A stretch of DNA of 64,000 nt, taken from positions 1,240,001 to 1,304,000 of the forward strand of contig NC_026506.1 in assembly GCF_000182925.2 (NCBI RefSeq). Reading direction: 5' to 3'. This document shows, piece after piece, positions 44,834 through 56,704 of the stretch. A program made the translations under genes and the position numbers. The notes beneath the pieces are model-generated. The model had not been told where the DNA came from. It did no database searches and saw only the letters and a program-made list of their open reading frames with translations. This DNA comes from Neurospora crassa OR74A (lineage: Eukaryota > Ascomycota > Sordariomycetes > Sordariales > Sordariaceae). Every line of letters starts with the position of its first letter. Within the stretch, counting starts at the first letter, position 1.

Positions 44834-46300
44834 ATGGAATACAAGCCCCAACCCTCCTCCCCTACCCGCGTCCAAGTTCAACCGCGTCTAATCATCCATG
44901 GCGGCGCCGGCAACATCACCCCCGCCAGCCTCGGCCCGGAGCGCTACGTCGCCTACCGCTCCTCCCTCCTGACTATCGTCTCCAAGGCGCACACCTACCT
45001 GACCACGCCCACCCAGTCCAATTACAATTCCCCTTCCAGTTCCTCAAAACTCCCATCAGCCCTCGAAGCCGCCACCTACGCCGTCACCCTTCTCGAAGAC
45101 AACCCCCTCTTCAACAGCGGCCACGGCGCCGTCTTTACCCGCGATGGCATCAATGAGCTCGAGGCTTCCGTCATGGTCAGTCGGGGTCAGGCCAAGCGGG
45201 GTGTGGGAGTGACCGGGTTGCGCCACGTTCGGAATCCGATTCTTCTGGCAAAGAAGGTTTTGGAGCACGGGAAGGACGATCTTTTGGGTCGTGGAAAGAA
45301 GCTTGATAATAACACTGGAGATGGGGAGCCTGATGTCCCCTCGGCACAAGGCCATACGCTGATCCACGGCCCAACGGCGGAAAAGTTGGCGAGGCAGTAT
45401 GGCTTGGAGATGGTGGATCCTAGTTACTTCTTTACGCAGAAGCGGTGGGACGAGCACGTTCGGGCGTTGGAAAGGGAGAAGAGGGAGCAGCAGGATCTGC
45501 TTGGCGCTGGCACTGCTAGTGGCGTTTCAGCGACCTGGAGTAAGGACGAGTATCTGCCGCAGGGAACGGTCGGTGCGGTGGCGCTGGATGTCGAGGGCGT
45601 GATTTGCGTGGCGACGAGCACAGGCGGCATGACGAATAAGTTGACGGGCAGAATTGGTGATACGCCTGTTGTCGGGGCTGGGTTCTGGGCTGAGGAGTGG
45701 ACGGAGGAAGGTGATCCTACTTCTCCTCATAAGAACGGATCGCGGAATCCGTTGTATAGCCCGGGACCAGCGGTGGTTTTGTCGGATGCGCTCAAGAGAC
45801 TCATCGCCGATTGTCTGCCTTCGCCTTTCCTGTATACCCCCACTCTTCAAGACTCGTCTGGCGGGTTGACCACCACCCGGTCGATCGGTGTTTCTGGGAC
45901 AGGCAATGGTGATTCATTCTTCCGCGTTTCTGCCGCGAGAACTGTGGGCGCCATTGCCAGATATTCTAGCCTTCCTTCCGTCGTGGCCCTGACCAAGGTT
46001 GCTGGGCCGTCCGGAGAGCTTCAGAAGAGCGCCGATGATCGATGGGGCAAGGCTGGCGAAGGCGAAGGTGGCATCATCGGACTGGAGTTGGTGGTCGTGC
46101 GGGACGCAAGTGGTAATGTCGTTGAGACTCGGTCCGATATCCTTCAGGACTATAACTGCGGTGGCATGTTTCGGGCTTGGATAGACGAGGAAGGTGTCGC
46201 GTATGCTCGCATCTTTCGAAAGGATCAGGATATCTCCAGTTCATATGTCGGCGAAGGTAGACCCGAAGATCCGCGGTTTTGGAGTGGCGAAAAGATCTAG
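44834..46300 (+). CDS. Ntn-hydrolase: type 2 asparaginase / isoaspartyl peptidase / taspase family
   Basis: Single exon of 488 residues. Enzymes of this family are made as precursors that cut themselves before a Thr, which becomes the N-terminal nucleophile, and hydrolyse asparagine or isoaspartyl peptides. Visible blocks: RLIIHGGAGNI at the start, LEDNPLFNSGHGAVFTRDG, NELEASVMV, GVTGLRHVRNPILLAK, then the autocleavage site PQGTVGAVALD with the catalytic Thr at about residue 245, followed by VATSTGGMTNKLTGRIGDTP and VVGAGFWAEEW. Near the C-terminus, SGTGNGDSFFRVSAARTVGA supplies the second substrate-binding loop. A variable linker of low complexity (residues about 145-235) precedes the nucleophile. 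Length is above bacterial homologs (about 320) but normal for fungi. Confidence 0.93.
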   Translation: MEYKPQPSSPTRVQVQPRLIIHGGAGNITPASLGPERYVAYRSSLLTIVSKAHTYLTTPTQSNYNSPSSSSKLPSALEAATYAVTLLEDNPLFNSGHGAVFTRDGINELEASVMVSRGQAKRGVGVTGLRHVRNPILLAKKVLEHGKDDLLGRGKKLDNNTGDGEPDVPSAQGHTLIHGPTAEKLARQYGLEMVDPSYFFTQKRWDEHVRALEREKREQQDLLGAGTASGVSATWSKDEYLPQGTVGAVALDVEGVICVATSTGGMTNKLTGRIGDTPVVGAGFWAEEWTEEGDPTSPHKNGSRNPLYSPGPAVVLSDALKRLIADCLPSPFLYTPTLQDSSGGLTTTRSIGVSGTGNGDSFFRVSAARTVGAIARYSSLPSVVALTKVAGPSGELQKSADDRWGKAGEGEGGIIGLELVVVRDASGNVVETRSDILQDYNCGGMFRAWIDEEGVAYARIFRKDQDISSSYVGEGRPEDPRFWSGEKI

Positions 46301-46656
46301 TAGTTTAGTTACATGGTTCCCTTCTGTCTTGAAGCACGTTAGCCGGTAACACATTCGCAAAGCGTATGATGTCTTCCAAAAAAAAGAGAAATATTATTCG
46401 GATGGCTGTTCTTCCGCGCTGAGGCAAAGCATCCACGCCGACCCCCTTATATGGCAAGCGTGACCAACAAACCCATTTCTATGTTACATGGAACGCCGCC
46501 ACCTAAAATGCTGAACCGTCATGAAATGCGTAGACAAATACACAGCCTAGCCCAACCGATACGGGCCAGGTGGGAGAAAGGAGTTGAGAGAGATGATATA
46601 GTCGACAATCTTTGCGCATCCTAAATCGAGGTTTTTAAATGACCGCTGTATTGTAT
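46301..46656. other. Convergent intergenic region
   Basis: 3' UTRs of the asparaginase-like gene and TIM17. No gene seen. Confidence 0.5.
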
Positions 46657-47429
46657 TTAGGCAAGAACTTTTTCGTTGGACGGAGGTGGCGCAGGAGCCT
46701 AGTAGTGTGAGAGAGAGCGAGTTAGCAACCGCCAGTTGATCACCTCTCAACGACCTTCCCATGCATACCTCTAGCTTTGTGGCGCCCGCAAGCATCTTCT
46801 GGAAACCAATACCGACACCCTCAATAACAGCCAGGAGGACAGCGCAGCCGATAGCACCGTTACGGGCCGCCTTGTAGCCACCACGAACCGCCAACGCGCC
46901 ACCCGTGAAGAAACCGGCGAGGATGGAGTTCCACGGGTCCTCCTTGTGGTTCCTTAGTCCCTTGATAGCGCAGTCGAATGTGCTGAAAAGACCACCCCAG
47001 ACACCTGGATGCCACATGTCAGTATCGGCCGTGGCAAGAGCCGCGTGAGATGTGTCAGGCGGGTTGACTAACCGAAGTTACCGCCGAGCGCAGGGGCGCG
47101 CATCTTGATGGCAGTGATGGCGCCGATTCTCCTCTCGCCGTAAGGGCTGTTACGGAAGCCCTTGATACCGTGCCAGATCGTACCACCGATAGCCTATGGT
47201 CGGCGACATTGTGTCAGTAACTGACTCCATGCAGCAAGCAGTCAACAAGGTTGAGGCGACGGCGACAACGAGGGGTTTAGGCCAACCACACTCGACGTGT
47301 GTCATCACTGGTGGCTGCCCATGTGGTGCGAGAACAAGAACATGGTGAGAGAAAACATACACCCATGGCGAAGGCACCACCGAAATCGTTGAGGATAACC
47401 CACGGGCAAGGGTCGCGAGTGTGATCCAT
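46657..47429 (-). CDS. tim17: Mitochondrial import inner membrane translocase subunit Tim17
   Basis: Core channel subunit of the TIM23 complex, which moves presequence proteins through the inner membrane. Four exons: 47361-47429, 47073-47193, 46769-47004 and 46657-46698, with introns of 167, 67 and 70 nt, giving 155 residues. Sequence is highly characteristic: [20 protein letters not shown], then [59 protein letters not shown] and [20 protein letters not shown]. The acidic N-terminal residue needed for gating (D2) and the conserved Cys pair (C8 and the Cys in FDCAIKG) are present. Four transmembrane helices with GxxxG packing motifs are visible. The C-terminal exon encodes a short Pro-rich tail. 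Confidence 0.97.
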
Positions 47430-50393
47430 TTTGGCGGGTGGTTTATGGGGATCGCGAATTAAACGGTGATGGGGTAGTCTCTCGGAGAGGAGGAAATATG
47501 TCGCAGTCGAGTTCTAGTTCGGAGTGCGACAATGAAGGGAGGTCGTCGGGGACGCAAGGCGACGGGGAGGTGGTGGTGGTGGAGGACTGGTGGCGTTGCT
47601 GGGTGGGAGTCGGCGGGGGAGCAAGCGGATGCAGCCAGATGGATGGATTTTTGATAAAGATACGGGCGCGGAGTTCGGAGACGGTTTGGTGATGATCTCA
47701 GAAGCCAAAGAAAATTATGACCGCCTTGCAAGGGTCAGTTCCGGGCAGGCCCACCAACCTTGCCGTGCCAAGACCTAGGTGGCTTCCTTTCCTGGTCCGA
47801 GCGTCACTTGTTTCAGTCCAGATCACTTATCACTTCGGGCGGGTGGTACCTCGACGATACATTGAAACTCTTGTTCCGCCTACACTTTGCGCCAACATCA
47901 GCGTAAATCGGCGAGTCCATACGGCGATAGTTTCTGATGGTCTCCTTGATCGCCGACTATGGGAGCCAAGTCACCGATATGGCTTGATATCAGCACGAGT
48001 TTTGGGGTGCTATTCAGCCTTGAAGCCATCCTTCGGCGTCCTCCTAACATCACTTTGCCTCATATTGTGGTACCTTCGGGTACCTTCCACCCTTTCTCTT
48101 CGCCCTGCTTTCAGCTGATTCCGAACCAAAGTTGTTTCGAACATCACGGCGATCATCACTTTTACTTCTTCTGTTTAACTCAGCTGCTTTGGGAGTTTGA
48201 ACCTTGCGAGCCTTTGTGGACTCTATGCTCTGATGATTTGGATTTCAGGGCATTTCCAAGTCAACATTTCACCAAGAGTAAGGGGCACAAAGCGACAGCA
48301 GCATTGTACGACATATGCAATCTCGACGCGTCTCATCACCATCCGATGTCGCTTCATCCCATACAACATCGAGATAACTGAGCCATTTTTCCGACCAGTC
48401 TTCAAAACCACATAGCTGGGTGGTGGTGTGATTTGATCTCCAAGTGAAAATGTACCTCTTTGTTGTGCTTGTGATACCCACACGCTCCCAAGCTCGAAGC
48501 AACCCATGTCACGGTACCTTTGGACTGGCTCAATCTAGCTGTTCCACAACAGAACAAAGACCCAGGAACTGGGCTGGATTTCGCGGCTATCATGCAAAAT
48601 ATTCGTAGGGGACCATCACTATCTGCAACTGATAGTGTTGAAGCTCGCCCAGACACCAAGTGTGGCGTAAAGTTCCTTGATCGTGTGGACATCAGAGCCA
48701 GGATGTTTGCCTGCTGTCTGGGGTAGAGCGGAGTATTATAGGAAGAAGCCATTGCCATTCCGTTTCTTTTGATCGCTCAATCGTGTGACTCAGCTGAACT
48801 TGACAACAACGAGGCTGTTGGCGATCCGAAAAGCGGTGAGATGCCTCCGTCCTTCTTCTTTCGACCCATCCGTTCTGGGTTTTAGGGATGTGAATATCCC
48901 ACCACTGGACTTATATATTCCTAGCTACTTGATGGATGGTGTCGTCAACCCCATGATCTCGCGTCATCGTACGGCATCCGTAAGCACTTTCCCGGGTCAT
49001 CAAAAACGCAAGCAAACATGACAGAAATCTGCTATTGCGACATGGGCGAGCACGAAACGAAGCCCAATGGAAGCAATGGCGTTCTGCATATACCATGCTC
49101 ATCCAAATCTTCCACTTCTTCCTTGACAGCATCTCTGGAGACGCCATATCAGCCCATAATCCCCAAAAACTTTGTTTGGAGACTGCAAGGTGGACGACGT
49201 GCCAGCAGCTCCACCACCTCGACGGAGCCCGATCAAGCAGACGCCATGGCTGCAGTGGAAGTAGTGGCGAAAGGACCCATCGATGGTGTCCTCCGTGACT
49301 CGTTTGATCCCTGGAATCGACACAACACCCGGCAGCCAAAGGGAGGGGCAAAGGGAAGCGTCAACGGCTGTGATGGTGATGATGATGAAGTCTGCAAAGG
49401 CTGCATCAAGATCTCGAGGGCGAGAGCATCAAAAGCATTACGCGACGGGAAGAGGGCAGGCTCCCACGGTGAGTGAATTTCCATTTCACTTACATGTTTC
49501 TGTCCCGGTTGACCGGCATACTCCCATGATCCCGATATGTTTACTGCTCCCATCATCCTCTTGCACATCTACAGATCGATGACCACAAAGCCCCCTGAAC
49601 CCCCACGTTCCACCGATGAGGCTGTATATGCTACCCTTTCCCAGCACCAGAACATGCCAATGGGTTGTCATCCGTTGCATCTGAGAGTCCTGGCGCGGCG
49701 GGATACCCTATTCCCTCTTTGTCATCGAAGACTCATGTCACCCAATACCACGTTCCGTTTGCGTTAGAGCTGGAGTCGGCTCTTCCAAGTGGGGATTTAG
49801 ACGATGAGGCAAAGTCCAATCACGCCTTTTGACATTGAGCCAAGGTAGAGAAGTAATCCCAAGGCAAATGGATATTCCTTTGGACGTGGTCAGATGGAAT
49901 GTTTGGTTTCCTCTGAAGGCCGGAGACGAGGGGTTCTCTTAGGTTGTCTTGAGATGAAGCTTCAATGTGCATGTTGGAGGACAAGTGGAAGTCTTTTAAG
50001 CATCAAAAGTGGAAGCATTGCACGTGGGGCATGCTGCAGGGCAGTGGGCCACAGGGCTCAGGGGTCCTGACGTGCCCCCTGAAAGAGGAGCCTAGACCCA
50101 GATGGTGGGGCCGATGGGCGGAACTCCCGTCCATGTCACAATGGCCTCCAGAATGTCGTCAGTCCCAAAGACCCCATTCCTCCACGTCGACATCACACGT
50201 GAATCACCTTTCATATCGACGTTGGCATCTTGCTGAAATTTCTATTCCCACCTGGATGACCATTTCTCTTACAGATCCCTCTTCTTGGCTAACACTCTCT
50301 ACCGTTCACTGTCCAGAGTCATCGACATTACCGACTGCGGCGCGTCCGAATCCCGCCAATCCCACAAAGCAAAACTCCACAGTCACAGTCACG
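47430..50393. other. Long intergenic region
   Basis: Almost 3 kb without a confident gene. A plus-strand frame at 49018-49476 (152 residues, Cys-containing but no domain) may be expressed, but nothing supports it. The frame of DUG2 stays open upstream from its chosen ATG to 49965 without a stop. The early part (47430-47700) is GC-rich and should hold the TIM17 promoter. Confidence 0.4.
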
Positions 50394-53194
50394 ATGCCCG
50401 GAACACTGCAACATTCCGAGCTCGACGATGGCGGCCCCAAGACTGCCCCCGATCAGTTGCAAGAATTGAGGCATGACGGCTCGGTTCTCTCCATCGCCGT
50501 GTCTGGCGACTACATCTTCACCGGCACCAGCAAGGGCCAGATCGTTGTCTGGTCCCTCGGCACCTACCAGCTCGTCCGGACCATTCAAGCCCACAAGCGA
50601 AGCGTCCTCTGCCTCTTTCTGTCGCAAGATGGCAAATATCTCTTCTCGACCGCGTGCGAACCAATAATCAACGTGTGGTGCCCCAAAACATTCAGGCGAC
50701 TCTATGAGATCTACAGCACCTACGATGTTGGAGACGTCTTCAGCGTCGTCTACTCTCCCCAGAACGAGACGGTATACTTTGGCACACAGACACAGTACAT
50801 ACAGTGGGTCAGCCTGAAGGACGAGGACAGAAGGGTTTCACACGACTCGGCCAATCATCCGGACAGGCGACAGCACAAGTTCTTCGATTCCCGTGCTGTT
50901 GGCGGCACCTCTACCCCTAGGCGCACCGAGGATTACTATTCCCTAATACCCCGAGCCGAGACCGTGCTCGAAGTCGACCCATATGCCATTGAGAAATATG
51001 CACACTACGGCTGGGTCTTTTGCATGCAGATCGCAAAGGGCCCAACCGTCCTGGTGGACGATGACGAGGAAGTTCTTGTCTCCGGAGGCGGTGATGGTAC
51101 CATCAAGCTATGGAGACTTAGCGACAAGGGCCCCGGATACCATGAAGACGAGGATACCAAGGGCAGTATCCAGGAGCTGATGGTGCTTGGCGAGGATGAC
51201 GCCGAGTCCGTCATGTCTTTGTTCGTGGACGGTTCCTTCCTTTATGCCGGCAAGCTAGGTGGCATTATCGAGCTATGGGATCTCGACACCAAGCAGAGGT
51301 TGAGAGTTATTCATGCTCATACTGGAAACATTAATGCTGTTGGGTTGAGATTCGGGCTCCTTTGGAGTGCCTCTACCGACGGGTTTGCTTCTGTAAGAAC
51401 CCTCGCCATGCCGTCTATTTACACATTGAAGTCCTTACGCTGACAGTTGCCTAGAAACATAGAGCAGCCCACACTACCGAGGAGTCTAATGGCACTTCTC
51501 AATACGTCAGCCAGCGATATCAGTGCCTCAGCCGATGGAAGGCACACAATGCCAAGATTCTTTCGGCAGCTGTCGCCACATATCAGAACAACCAGCTATT
51601 CATCACCGGAGCCAATGACAACACTGTCCGGATATGGCATGTTAACGGCGCGCCTGCGGAAACTGAAGAGGTGGATGGTGAGCACGAGGACATGGTGATT
51701 CGCTCCCTTCGCCAATTCGTCTCGTACAAGACCGTTTCGTCACGCCCGGAGTTTACTGAGGATTGCCGTAAAGGAGCGACCTTCCTCGGTTCCTTGTTCA
51801 AGCGGCTGGGCGCTCAAGTGGAAATGCTCAGCTCCGATGGCCCTCATAATCCAGTGGTATTTGCAAAGTTTAGCGGCAAGCTCGAGCCTGCTGAGAAGCG
51901 GAAGAGGGTTCTGTTTTACGGCCATTACGATGTGGTCCCCGCGGATATGGCCGGTGAGAACTGGAAGACCGACCCATTCAAGCTTGTCGGGCAGAATGGG
52001 TATCTCTATGGTCGTGGTGTTAGTGATAACAAGGGACCTATCATTGCCGCTCTTTACGCCGTCTCCGATCTGTTGCAGGCCAAGGCCCTGGACTCCGACA
52101 TCATCTTCCTAATCGAAGGCGAAGAAGAGTCTGGATCCCGAGGCTTTGAGGAGACCATCCTCAAGCACAAGGACCTCATCGGACACATTGACTATGTGCT
52201 TCTTGCCAACAGTTACTGGCTAGACGACGAGGTACCCTGCCTGACCTACGGTCTACGCGGTGTCCTGCATGCCACGGTTTGCGTCGACTCAAAGCACCCC
52301 GATTTGCACTCGGGCGTCGACGGAAGCAACATGATCTCCGAGCCTCTGACCGACTTAACCCTGCTGCTCGGCAAGCTCAAGGGCCCCAGGAACAAAGTCA
52401 ACATTCCCGGCTTCTACGACGGAATCCTCCCCATCACCGAGGAGGAAGAGCTGCGCTACGACGACATTGCCAGCATCTTGATCAAGCGCAACCCTACCGC
52501 CGGACCAGTCGACGCGCTTAAGCGTAGCCTGATGGCTCGCTGGCGCGAACCTAACCTGACCATCCATCGTTATAACGTCTCGGGTCCCGATGGCAGTCTG
52601 ATCAGTAGCCACGCGACCGCCAACGTCAGCATCCGTCTGGTGCCCGGTCAGGAAGTAGAGGAAATTATTTCCAAGCTCAAGTCCTTCCTCAAGACCGAGT
52701 ACGAGAAGTTTGATAGCGACAATACCCTCACTGTGCGTATCGACAACAAGGCCGAGCCGTGGTTGGGTGTACCAGGTAATTACATCTTTCGTACCCTCGA
52801 AGAGGCAGTAATGAGGGCATGGGGCGGCTCCTCATCATCTTCTCCTTCCACCTCCACCCCCTCGGACACAGACTCAGCATCATCACCATCATCACCATCA
52901 TCATCGCTGTCGGATAATGAGAAAGCCAACGGCGTAACCCTCCCGCCCAACGCCACAAACGGCGAAACCACTTCCACTGGCGCCGCCGCCCCCAAGACGA
53001 GAAAACCGCTGTATATTCGTGAAGGCGGATCCATTCCGCCCATCAGGTTTTTGGAGAAGGAGTTTAACGCACCCGCGGCGCATTTACCCTGTGGACAGGC
53101 GAGCGACTCGGCGCACTTGCATAATGAGCGGTTGCGGTTGGTGAATTTGCAGAAGAGTAGGGAGATTTTCACGACGGTTTTTAGGAAGTTGTAG
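50394..53194 (+). CDS. dug2: DUG2-type WD40-M20 peptidase, glutathione degradation
   Basis: Subunit of the cytosolic DUG complex that, with a Dug3-type amidotransferase, cleaves the gamma-glutamyl bond of glutathione. Exons 50394-51392 and 51455-53194 with a 62-nt intron (GTAAGA to TTGCCTAG) give 912 residues. The N-terminal half is a WD40 propeller (SVLSIAVSGDYIFTGTSKG, GDGTIKLWRLSD, GGIIELWDLDTKQRLRVIHA, GANDNTVRIWHV). The C-terminal half is an M20 metallopeptidase: YGHYDVVPA with the His and Asp ligands, GRGVSDNKGP, EGEEESGSRG with the catalytic Glu, and the late His in LPCGQASDSAHLHNERL. REGGSIPPIRFLE matches the known Dug2 C-terminus. A Ser/Thr/Asp-rich insertion (about 52825-52990) interrupts the peptidase half. 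ATG at 50394 has the best context; longer in-frame starts exist upstream. Confidence 0.93.
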
Positions 53195-54469
53195 GGCCGG
53201 TGAGGTGGTACGGATGGGATCAAAGGGTATTGAACTGGCTGGCGTTTAGGGAACCTATAGCGAGTATGGTTTTATTGCTTGGATTTATTTTCTTTCAGGC
53301 TCATGTATAGTCTCTGTAGTCTGTCAACAACGGGTTCCCTAGTTAGTCCTGTTCACTTTGGTAGATCCAGCGATTGATATCATGGTAATGGGATTCACTT
53401 TGATTAGTTTATATCTTGACGATCTCAAGTAGCCCCTGTTGAATCTGGGAAAGTATGGCCTGGAGAGGATGACATTGTTCCGGAGTGGGTTAGAGGAGGC
53501 TTCGGACTTGCTCACATTTATCTGTTGGCAACAGACTTGTTGGTTATAAAGTTCGCATAGATAAGGTACATTGTAGGCAGCAGACACAAAGTCAATCTCG
53601 TGTGTACAGTGTGGTTGGTGACTTGTAGAGACTTTTCCTCCTCAGTTCCCTAGCCGTTCACAGGGCCCGGACATCCTTTGCCTATCACATGTATACATCT
53701 CATCACGATTTCCTGAGACTAATGACAAATCACTGGTTTCGAAAATAGTGACCAAGTCGCTTGTCCTGCATACAATATAGTGCTGGTTTGTCCATTTGGT
53801 ACCTAGGTCCTCAATCCGAGTACATTAGACAAGATGTCTTCTGGATTCCCTTGAACCTTTCAAAGACTGATAGAATGGCTGAGGACGAATCCGAAAGGCA
53901 TTCACAAAATCCAATACAGTGTATTTCGATTTGGAAAAGGCAGATCCACAGCATGAAAACTCCTCGGAAGTTGCCCCGAGGTCTCGAGCAAACAGTCCGA
54001 CCGGTATTGGACTGTATGATCGGGCGCACAGACAATTTGTCGCCTCGTCCATGACAAACTTTATGTCCAACACCGCTCATTGCAGTTCACAAAGGCCGTT
54101 GCAAGCCTGTAACAGGGATTACGATAATTCGAAAAGACATCAGCTAGAGTCTTTTTTGGGAATTTGTTCATGCTAGAATTGCCTAGAAATCAAGTTCGAA
54201 GGAGTGTCAAAGGCGCTTGTATGCGTAGTAAGCGTATACCCAAGGTATAAAACGTCAAAGATAACAATCTTGTCCAGGATAAGGTCACCATATCACTGCA
54301 TGTTCCAGCCAACATCATAACACATCCCGTCGGAACGTTGTGGAGGTCCACATTGTTATCCACAACATTATCCACACCGTCCTGCAGCTTCCAGCTCTGT
54401 ACCACCACAGCCCGCATGCTGTACATAGGAACCATTGTGAAAACACTAATTCAACAATAACAAGCATTA
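53195..54469. other. Intergenic region, DUG2 to tRNA-Ser
   Basis: About 1.3 kb without a supported gene. The DUG2 3' UTR lies at the left end. Confidence 0.45.
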
Positions 54470-54564
54470 GTCGCTTTGGCGGAGTGGTTAACGCGCTGCC
54501 CTGCTATTACGTAATACGCTAGGCAGTTCTTTCGAGAGCGCATGTTCGAATCATGCAGGCGACG
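54470..54564 (+). tRNA. tRNA-Ser (anticodon GCT) with intron
   Basis: A class II tRNA. Acceptor stem GTCGCTT pairs with AGGCGAC, followed by discriminator G. Anticodon stem CTGCC (54496-54500) pairs with GGCAG (54522-54526). Anticodon GCT is at 54503-54505, and a 14-nt intron (54507-54520) follows position 37, the canonical site. A long variable arm (TTCTTTCGAGAGC region) and T arm GCATG-TTCGAAT-CATGC complete it. It decodes AGC/AGT. Confidence 0.93.
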
Positions 54565-55708
54565 TTTGATTTTTGGCCCTTTTTTTGATGTTCACGAAGT
54601 CTAAATGATGCCTTTTTGTTGTTTTCGATGTTTTTCTTTTTATATCGGTTGAATTGGACGTTATATGGTGATGATACACTTGTTGTGCGTGTTGGGTTTG
54701 CACGCAATTTGCAAAAAGGGTGAGGGCATACACCCGCGCATGCGTGCAGACTGACATGAGGAAGGAACGTGGGAGGTTTGCACCCTCAGGGGTTTGTATC
54801 ATGCCTGCCATTTTTACATTGCTTTTCATCTCCTGGTCCTCGGCTCCACTCAAGTTCAATCAGTAGAGGTACCCAGTCGAGGACTTCAGTTGCCTTCTTC
54901 CATCCCCGACACACCATCCACAAAACCTGCAACCATTGACCTCTTGTGACCCGACCTCTCCCCAAACAACAACACTTTGGGTATTGAAATCACAAAAACT
55001 CAACCAAATCTCGCCATCCAAGTGTCGGAGGCTTCAGCATGAACAACAATGTCTCCTGTTCGTCGTTCAACCAAAGGATGTTGGATAGGGGGGTTTGAAA
55101 CCAAACCGCCCCGAACATAGGTAACAACTACCATCCATGTAACCTCAGAATTCGTACGATTCGGAAAGCTGATATGGATATATCACATACGAGTCGGACT
55201 ACATCAAACATTCCAATTACCTACCTCACCCGCGTGACACTGCGCGAGTTTCCAATACTAACGTCCTCTTCAGCTCTCAGGTCAAGGTTGATGAGGACAC
55301 TCGAACACAACTCTTTGTTGGAGCTGTATACGCACCTCAAAGACAGCTAATGATATTCACTAGCCAAAGAGATCCAGACAATGCGCCATTGAGACATGCA
55401 CTCGTAGAACTTGAAGTTGAAGCAACAATGACTCGGCTGGTCGGTCAGTCAGACAAAGGGTTCACCCAAAGAAACCCATTGTATACAAAATCAACCTCGA
55501 ACAATGGACTCCAAGTATACGTTCATCTTACTCGGGAAGTATTCGGGGAAGTACCCGTTCACCCAAGAGTTATGAAGCGACTGTATAAAGTTCTTCCTAC
55601 CCGACTTTCTTGTTAACGTGAAACTCATGTTTTAGAGAATAAACAGACCACCCACAAGTCACACGCCGATAGTACATAGTAGCGTACAACAACCTCAAAT
55701 CCATCAGA
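54565..55708. other. Intergenic region, tRNA-Ser to RING-like gene
   Basis: About 1.1 kb with the tRNA terminator at the left and the promoter of the next gene at the right. Frames present have no domain pattern. Confidence 0.45.
54570..54587 (+). terminator. Pol III terminator(s) of tRNA-Ser
   Basis: T5 at 54570-54574, then a longer T run at about 54580-54586, a normal primary and back-up Pol III stop. Confidence 0.6.
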
Positions 55709-56704
55709 ATGGACCCCCAAGATGAGACCTTCTGGCCTAACATCCGGCGTTACCTCTCGCTCCCCGCCGCCCAGCAGTCTGCCGCGGCCAAACCCAACCC
55801 GGTATGCTCCATCTGCCTCGCCAACCCGCTAAAATGCTACCCCCTCAACAACCATGGCCCCAACGCCACCCAAGATTCGGAAGGCAACGACCTCGAGCGC
55901 ATGGCCATCCTCTGGTGCGGCCACGTGGTGGGGTACAACTGCCTGACCGACTACATGGGCAGCTGCTACGCCAACTATTTCAAGTCCTACGAGGACCAAG
56001 ACCTGCCGCGCTGCCCGCAATGTCGCGAGTCCTTGACCAAGGATTGCGAGAAGCCTTATGTGGAGGGTGACCACGACCAGGAGCGGTTCCAGTTCGTGAT
56101 CCCTTTTGTCATTGCGCCCGCCGGTCCTCCCGTACCCGGCGGGCCCTCGGACAACGGGGAGAACTTTGACGACTCTAATCCGGTGCATTTCAACATTATT
56201 GACGAGGGCATGCTGGAGGCGATTGCGTTCAGCTATAATAAATGGCAAGATATCCCGCTGACCAAGGGCGAGGGCGGCCTGTTGCCGGCGAGCTGTAGGT
56301 GTTGTGATCCGGAGCTTTACCGGGCTGCTTATCTTCAGTATAGGGCGCAGCAGCAGCAACAGCAACAACAACAGCAGCCGATGAAGATGGTGATGAATAA
56401 CACACTTTATGCAACAAAGGGAGCACCCCGTCTTGTGCAGGCTCCTCCTCCGTCAATCTTCCAATCGCCCCCCAACAGACCCTCACACAATATCTGGAAG
56501 CTGGGGTTCTGTGTGGTGGCGCGGATCCCGATGGAGGATGGAATATGGGAACAGAGGAGAATCCGTGTCGGGGGTAGGACAATGTATAATGTTACCTTGT
56601 TGGACGGGACTTCGGTGGAAATCCCGTTGGAGCCGCGCTGTTTGGGGCCGAGTACGTGGGGACCGATGCGGTTCGGACGACATCCAGGTGTGCCATTTCA
56701 GTGA
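55709..56704 (+). CDS. Degenerate RING-type zinc-finger protein with poly-Gln
   Basis: Single exon of 331 residues. Near the N-terminus is a RING-like ligand series: C33-x2-C36, then C70-x-H72 and C78, then C102-x2-C105 (CSICL, WCGHVVGYNCL, CPQCRESL). Seven of eight classic ligands are visible and the spacing between the His and the next Cys (x5) is longer than usual, so it may be a divergent RING or a different zinc fold. If functional it would be a ubiquitin ligase candidate. Residues about 210-228 contain a poly-Gln run encoded by CAG/CAA repeats. The C-terminal 70 residues are beta-like (RIRVGGRTMYNVTLLDGTS). No signal peptide. Similar stand-alone CxxC-CGH-CPxC proteins are numerous in filamentous ascomycetes; partners are unknown. 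Confidence 0.82.
   Translation: MDPQDETFWPNIRRYLSLPAAQQSAAAKPNPVCSICLANPLKCYPLNNHGPNATQDSEGNDLERMAILWCGHVVGYNCLTDYMGSCYANYFKSYEDQDLPRCPQCRESLTKDCEKPYVEGDHDQERFQFVIPFVIAPAGPPVPGGPSDNGENFDDSNPVHFNIIDEGMLEAIAFSYNKWQDIPLTKGEGGLLPASCRCCDPELYRAAYLQYRAQQQQQQQQQQPMKMVMNNTLYATKGAPRLVQAPPPSIFQSPPNRPSHNIWKLGFCVVARIPMEDGIWEQRRIRVGGRTMYNVTLLDGTSVEIPLEPRCLGPSTWGPMRFGRHPGVPFQ

Noticed and set aside
49018-49476. 152-aa plus-strand frame
   Set aside because: No domain, no signal peptide, overlapping minus frames of similar length; not enough to call a gene.
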